From: an uncultured Pseudomonadales bacterium
GTDB taxonomy: Bacteria; Pseudomonadota; Gammaproteobacteria; Pseudomonadales; Porticoccaceae
Length of the DNA: 8,615 nt
Direction: 5' to 3'
Assembly: GCA_905478725.1 (NCBI GenBank)
Contig: CAJQJT010000089.1
Location: 1 to 8,615 of the forward strand
The notes beneath the pieces are model-generated. The model searched no databases. It worked only from the letters and a program-made list of their open reading frames with translations, and was not told where the DNA came from. Position 1 is the first letter of the stretch. Each line of letters starts with the position of its first letter. Positions 5,894-8,615 of this stretch are shown here, one piece after another. Both the position numbers and the translations under genes were made by a program.

Positions 5894-7234
5894 ATGCTTG
5901 GCAGCACCAACCCGACGCTCAAGTTTCTAACCAGAATCTCAAACATCGAAGCCTCAGAGGCAAAAGCCGTTTTAAGCTCATTTTTGTTTGTGGTGGTGTT
6001 GATGTCTGCCTACTACATTCTGCGCCCGGTTCGCGATGCCATGGCCAGTGACTGGACCGATGCAGAAGTCAGCTGGCTATGGACTCTAAACTTTTTTATC
6101 AGCACCGCAGTGGTCGCGGTCTATGGCATTGCAGTGTCACGTTTCCGTTTCCGCATTTTGGTGCCGGCGATGTACGCTATGTTTGCCCTGAGCTTTGTGG
6201 TGTTCTATCTTCTGGCGTCAAATGCTGTGGACCGCACGTTAATCGATAAATCCTTTTATGTCTGGGTCAGTGTTTTTAGTCTGTTTCATATTTCGGTGTT
6301 TTGGAGCTTTATGTCCGACCTGTTCAGTAAGGAGCAGGCCGGCAGGCTGTTTAGTATTATCGCCGCAGGTGCCAGTGTCGGTGGTCTTATTGGTCCCTCC
6401 ATACCCTCGTTTTTCTCGGCCTCTCTGGGCACCGATAACCTTATGCTGATCGCCAGCCTGATGTTGTTGATCCCGATACCGATTATCTTTTATTTACAGT
6501 CGTTGAAATCATCAGAGCTGGGGAACCAAGAGCCGGATATAAAAAATCCTACCGGAGCCATTGGAGGCAATCCCTTTGCCGGCTTTAAAATGTTTTTCTC
6601 CAACCCCTACCTGCTAGCCATCGGGCTGTTTATCTTTCTCTATACCGGCATCAGTTCCTTTGTCTATTTCGAGTTGAAGAATTTACTCAGCGACTTGACC
6701 CGTCCAGAGCGCACCGCGATATGGGCGCAAATGGATCTGGCGGTGAATATACTTTCCATCGCAACCGGCTTGTTTGCGACTAGTCGCATTGTCAGTCGAT
6801 TTGGTATGCCCACTACTATTGCACTGGTGCCGGTAATGATTTGTATCGGGTTGTTGATATTGGCTGTGTCACCCTTTTTAGGCGCAGTGGTGGCCTTGCA
6901 GGTGATTCGCCGTGCTGGCAACTACGCTGTCACGCGACCGGCTAGGGAGATGCTATTTACCCGAGTTGACCGGGAGACCCGCTTTAAAGCCAAACCGGTT
7001 ATCGACATTGTTGCCTATCGCGGTGGCGATATGCTCATGGCCTGGCTGTTTACCGGTCTGACACAGGGCCTGGGCTTAGGCTTGGCGGCGGTGGCTCTGG
7101 TGGGGGCCGGTATCGCGGCGCTGTGGTCGCTGGTGGGTATTTATCTGGGTCGCTGGTTTGAGCAGGATGAGTGCGACTCGGTAGAGCAGGCGCAAGACAC
7201 AATCACTATGGCGCCCAAAAAAAGTCCTGTGTAA
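5894..7234 (+). CDS. MFS-type membrane transporter, NTP/NDP-exchanger-like branch
   Basis: The 446-residue product has about twelve hydrophobic helices and no signal peptide. Branch-specific blocks are YYILRPVRDAM (40-50), SFMSDLFSKEQAGRLF then IIAAGASVGGLIGPS (138-169), and RRAGNYAVTRPAREMLFT (339-356) followed by RFKAKPVIDIVAYRGGD (363-379). These resemble the TlcC/Npt (COG3202-like) group, named for the ATP/ADP translocases of plastids and intracellular bacteria. Free-living bacteria carry many relatives whose substrates are unknown, so nucleotide exchange should not be assumed. The C-terminal 25 residues are polar and cytoplasmic. AGGAG at 5883-5887 lies six bases before the ATG, giving a firm start. 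The gene is separated from the next by 89 bp containing a hairpin, so the two are not clearly one operon. Confidence 0.85.
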   Translation: MLGSTNPTLKFLTRISNIEASEAKAVLSSFLFVVVLMSAYYILRPVRDAMASDWTDAEVSWLWTLNFFISTAVVAVYGIAVSRFRFRILVPAMYAMFALSFVVFYLLASNAVDRTLIDKSFYVWVSVFSLFHISVFWSFMSDLFSKEQAGRLFSIIAAGASVGGLIGPSIPSFFSASLGTDNLMLIASLMLLIPIPIIFYLQSLKSSELGNQEPDIKNPTGAIGGNPFAGFKMFFSNPYLLAIGLFIFLYTGISSFVYFELKNLLSDLTRPERTAIWAQMDLAVNILSIATGLFATSRIVSRFGMPTTIALVPVMICIGLLILAVSPFLGAVVALQVIRRAGNYAVTRPAREMLFTRVDRETRFKAKPVIDIVAYRGGDMLMAWLFTGLTQGLGLGLAAVALVGAGIAALWSLVGIYLGRWFEQDECDSVEQAQDTITMAPKKSPV

Positions 7235-7266
7235 ACGTTGGCGATTAAAAAATTATCAACAAACGG

Positions 7267-7288
7267 TAATGCCGGTTAATCGGCATTA
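7267..7288 (+). terminator. Hairpin after the transporter gene, weak terminator or attenuator
   Basis: TAATGCCG and CGGCATTA form a perfect 8-bp stem around GTTAAT, 32 bases after the transporter stop. The following bases are GGTTTAAC, a poor T-tract, so partial read-through into the gene at 7324 is possible. Confidence 0.5.
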
Positions 7289-7323
7289 GGTTTAACTAAC
7301 AAAAAAGGTAATGGATCAAGATC

Positions 7324-8406
7324 ATGAAAAATTTCTCAATTATGACAATTTTGGCGCTTTTAGCTGCCATTACATCCTTCGCTGTTGCAGGGGAAACTGA
7401 AGGCAACCTGAAATACGTCGAGTTCAGTCAGGTGGGTAATCCTGCTGAGGTATTGGAGGTTAAATATCACAGTGCTCAGGCTCTAAAAGCCGGTGAAGTG
7501 AGAGTGGGTGTATTGGCTGCGCCTATTAATCCATCAGATCTGCTTCAGATTGCTGGCAAGTACGGGGTCGACCCAGTATTACCCTCTAATCCTGGTAGTG
7601 AAGGTGTGGGTCGTGTATTAGAAGTGTCTCCAGAGGTGAAGCACTTAGTCGTTGGCCAAATGGTACTGCTTGCCAGCGGCAGCACTTGGCGCGATGAAAT
7701 TGTCGCCCCAGCCGCAGGCTTTCTACCCTTGCCAGATCTCGGGCCTGTGGGGCCAGAGGTCATTGAACAGTTGGCTATGTCAGCGGTTAACCCGCTCACG
7801 GCACTACTGATGCTAAACAGCTTTGCTGATCTGGAAGAGGGTCAGTGGATTGTCCAGAGCGCGGCTAATTCGGCTGTCGGTGGCTATGTGATTCAACTGG
7901 CAAAACAGCGTGGTATTAAGACTGTCAATGTTGTACGCCGTGAAGGCCTGGCTGAAGATTTGATGGCTAAGGGTGCGGATGTGGTACTGATCGATGGCCC
8001 TGATCTTGCGGCTCAGATTGCTCTGGCTACAGACAGTGCGCCTGTTGTCCTGGCACTGGATCCTGTAGGTGGTGAGACCTTTACACGACTGGCCGATAGT
8101 CTTGGTTATGGCGGTACGATTGTCACCTATGGTGTGCTCTCGGGTCAGCCCTCAAGCTTGAATACTGGCAAGATTATTTTCAACGACATTAGCATACGAG
8201 GCTTTTGGCTTTACAAGTGGTACCAGAGCGCTGATATGAAAACCAAGCAGGCGGCTTTTGGTCAGGTTATTCCTCTGGTTGCTCAGGGTGTTTTGAAAGC
8301 CAATGTTGATTCGCGCTTTAGTGTTGATCAGATCAAGCAGGCTGTCACCCGTGCCGCTGAGCGCGGTAGAAATGGCAAGGTGTTGATTGTGCCTAATGCG
8401 CTGTAG
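7324..8406 (+). CDS. Zinc-less MDR dehydrogenase, 2-enoyl thioester reductase-like, with signal peptide
   Basis: The 360-residue product has an N-terminal GroES-like fold and a Rossmann domain. It resembles MECR/Etr1 enoyl thioester reductases: INPSDLLQIAGKYG (69-81), with Y80 at the position of the catalytic Tyr of that family; STWRDE (120-125); QSAANSAVGGYVIQLAK (178-194) for the dinucleotide; and NVVRRE (202-207), whose Arg residues suit NADPH. It has no Cys at all, so no zinc site of the alcohol-dehydrogenase kind. Residues 1-22 form a good Sec signal (K2, a hydrophobic run 6-19, AVA then GE), although the enzyme family is normally cytosolic or mitochondrial. There is no ATG, GTG or TTG between the signal peptide and the start of the catalytic fold, so a simple cytosolic start is not available. 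The ribosome site is weak. Reaction is inferred; another MDR quinone or aldehyde reductase is possible. Confidence 0.85.
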   Translation: MKNFSIMTILALLAAITSFAVAGETEGNLKYVEFSQVGNPAEVLEVKYHSAQALKAGEVRVGVLAAPINPSDLLQIAGKYGVDPVLPSNPGSEGVGRVLEVSPEVKHLVVGQMVLLASGSTWRDEIVAPAAGFLPLPDLGPVGPEVIEQLAMSAVNPLTALLMLNSFADLEEGQWIVQSAANSAVGGYVIQLAKQRGIKTVNVVRREGLAEDLMAKGADVVLIDGPDLAAQIALATDSAPVVLALDPVGGETFTRLADSLGYGGTIVTYGVLSGQPSSLNTGKIIFNDISIRGFWLYKWYQSADMKTKQAAFGQVIPLVAQGVLKANVDSRFSVDQIKQAVTRAAERGRNGKVLIVPNAL

Positions 8407-8438
8407 TAGTTGCTAGAACTGCCTGCGATCCTGATAGA

Positions 8439-8485
8439 GCGCAGCGACGAGGGATTTCGTACCACTTTTTGAGATCTCTCACATG
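8439..8485 (+). repeat. Dispersed intergenic repeat, copy 2
   Basis: CGCAGCGACGAGGGAT (8440-8455) and TCTCTCACATG (8475-8485) match the minus strand of 5606-5639. The spacer is longer here (TTCGTACCAC then TTTTTGAGA) than in copy 1. The two copies stand in inverted orientation on either side of the 5894-8406 gene pair. Confidence 0.7.
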
Positions 8486-8524
8486 AGTTCAAGGCTACAT
8501 AGATAGTCCCTAAGGGTATTAATT

Positions 8525-8559
8525 GGGATATTCAGTAAGTCGCTGAGTATCCCTTTTTT
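8525..8559 (+). terminator. Intrinsic terminator of the enoyl-reductase-like gene
   Basis: GGGATATTCAG and CTGAGTATCCC pair over 11 bp with one T-G wobble around TAAGTCG, followed by six T. It is 118 bases after the stop, with the dispersed repeat in between, as if the repeat had inserted between gene and terminator (inference). Confidence 0.85.
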
Positions 8560-8563
8560 ACTT

Positions 8564-8606
8564 TTTGCAGAGCCGCTTTGCAGAGCCACTTTGCAGAGCC
8601 ACTTTG
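8564..8606. repeat. 13-bp tandem repeat, three copies plus a partial, at the window end
   Basis: Units TTTGCAGAGCCGC (8564-8576), TTTGCAGAGCCAC (8577-8589) and TTTGCAGAGCCAC (8590-8602) are followed by TTTG. One base differs among the units. The array begins right after the terminator T-run and is noncoding as far as visible. Confidence 0.85.
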
Positions 8607-8615
8607 GAACATGGG

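Noticed and set aside
5703..5930. 75-codon open frame from TTG on the plus strand
   Set aside because: TTG start without a ribosome site, a low-complexity Asn run from the AATAAC-like stretch, overlap with the well-supported start at 5894, and location over inverted repeats.
7311..7400. Short frame MDQDHEKF... beginning at ATG 7311 as a possible leader peptide
   Set aside because: About 29 codons in another frame overlapping the signal-peptide gene; the AAGG before it is only two bases away, too close to act as a ribosome site.

Overview
The window looks like chromosomal DNA from a free-living, probably marine, hydrocarbon-degrading gammaproteobacterium. The support is a clear membrane alkane hydroxylase (AlkB), an AraC-type regulator next to it, a DUF5916 outer-membrane protein, and moderate GC content. 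The genus cannot be fixed from the sequence. There is no rRNA, tRNA, CRISPR array, transposase or integrase.

Left part (1-2629): the last 51 codons of an AraC-family regulator run in from the left edge. A single large gene follows (267-2549, +) for a secreted DUF5916 protein with a CBM9-like N-terminus and a predicted outer-membrane barrel. It converges on the alkB operon, and a perfect bidirectional terminator hairpin (2596-2619) separates the two.

Centre (2630-5321): this is the alkane module. alkB (2976-4175, -) and a small DUF1330 gene (2630-2920, -) form a likely two-gene operon. It is divergent from an AraC-type regulator (4320-5321, +). The 144-bp gap between them holds GTCAA/GTCAT boxes spaced 10-12 bp apart with a 22-bp superperiod, the layout expected of tandem AraC/XylS-type half-sites. 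Two TTGACA hexamers face each other on opposite strands in the same gap. The simplest model is that the regulator senses an alkane or a product of it and switches on alkB-DUF1330. The partial regulator at the left edge is a close paralogue (38 of 47 aligned residues identical), which suggests a second similar locus just outside the window.

Intergenic 5322-5893: no credible gene. It holds a 13-bp-stem hairpin, a strong terminator, a 15-bp tandem repeat, a copy of a dispersed repeat, and inverted repeats in front of the next gene.

Right part (5894-8615): a 12-helix MFS protein of the NTP/NDP-exchanger-like branch, then a hairpin, then a zinc-less dehydrogenase resembling 2-enoyl thioester reductases (MECR/Etr1). 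The latter carries an apparent Sec signal peptide, which is odd for an NAD(P)H enzyme. This pair is bracketed by inverted copies of the dispersed repeat (5606-5640 and 8439-8485). A strong terminator and a 13-bp tandem repeat close the window.

Most of the window is recognisable biology. The least expected items are the apparently exported enoyl-reductase-like enzyme, the ordered GTCAA array between alkB and its regulator, and the small DUF1330 protein co-transcribed with alkB.
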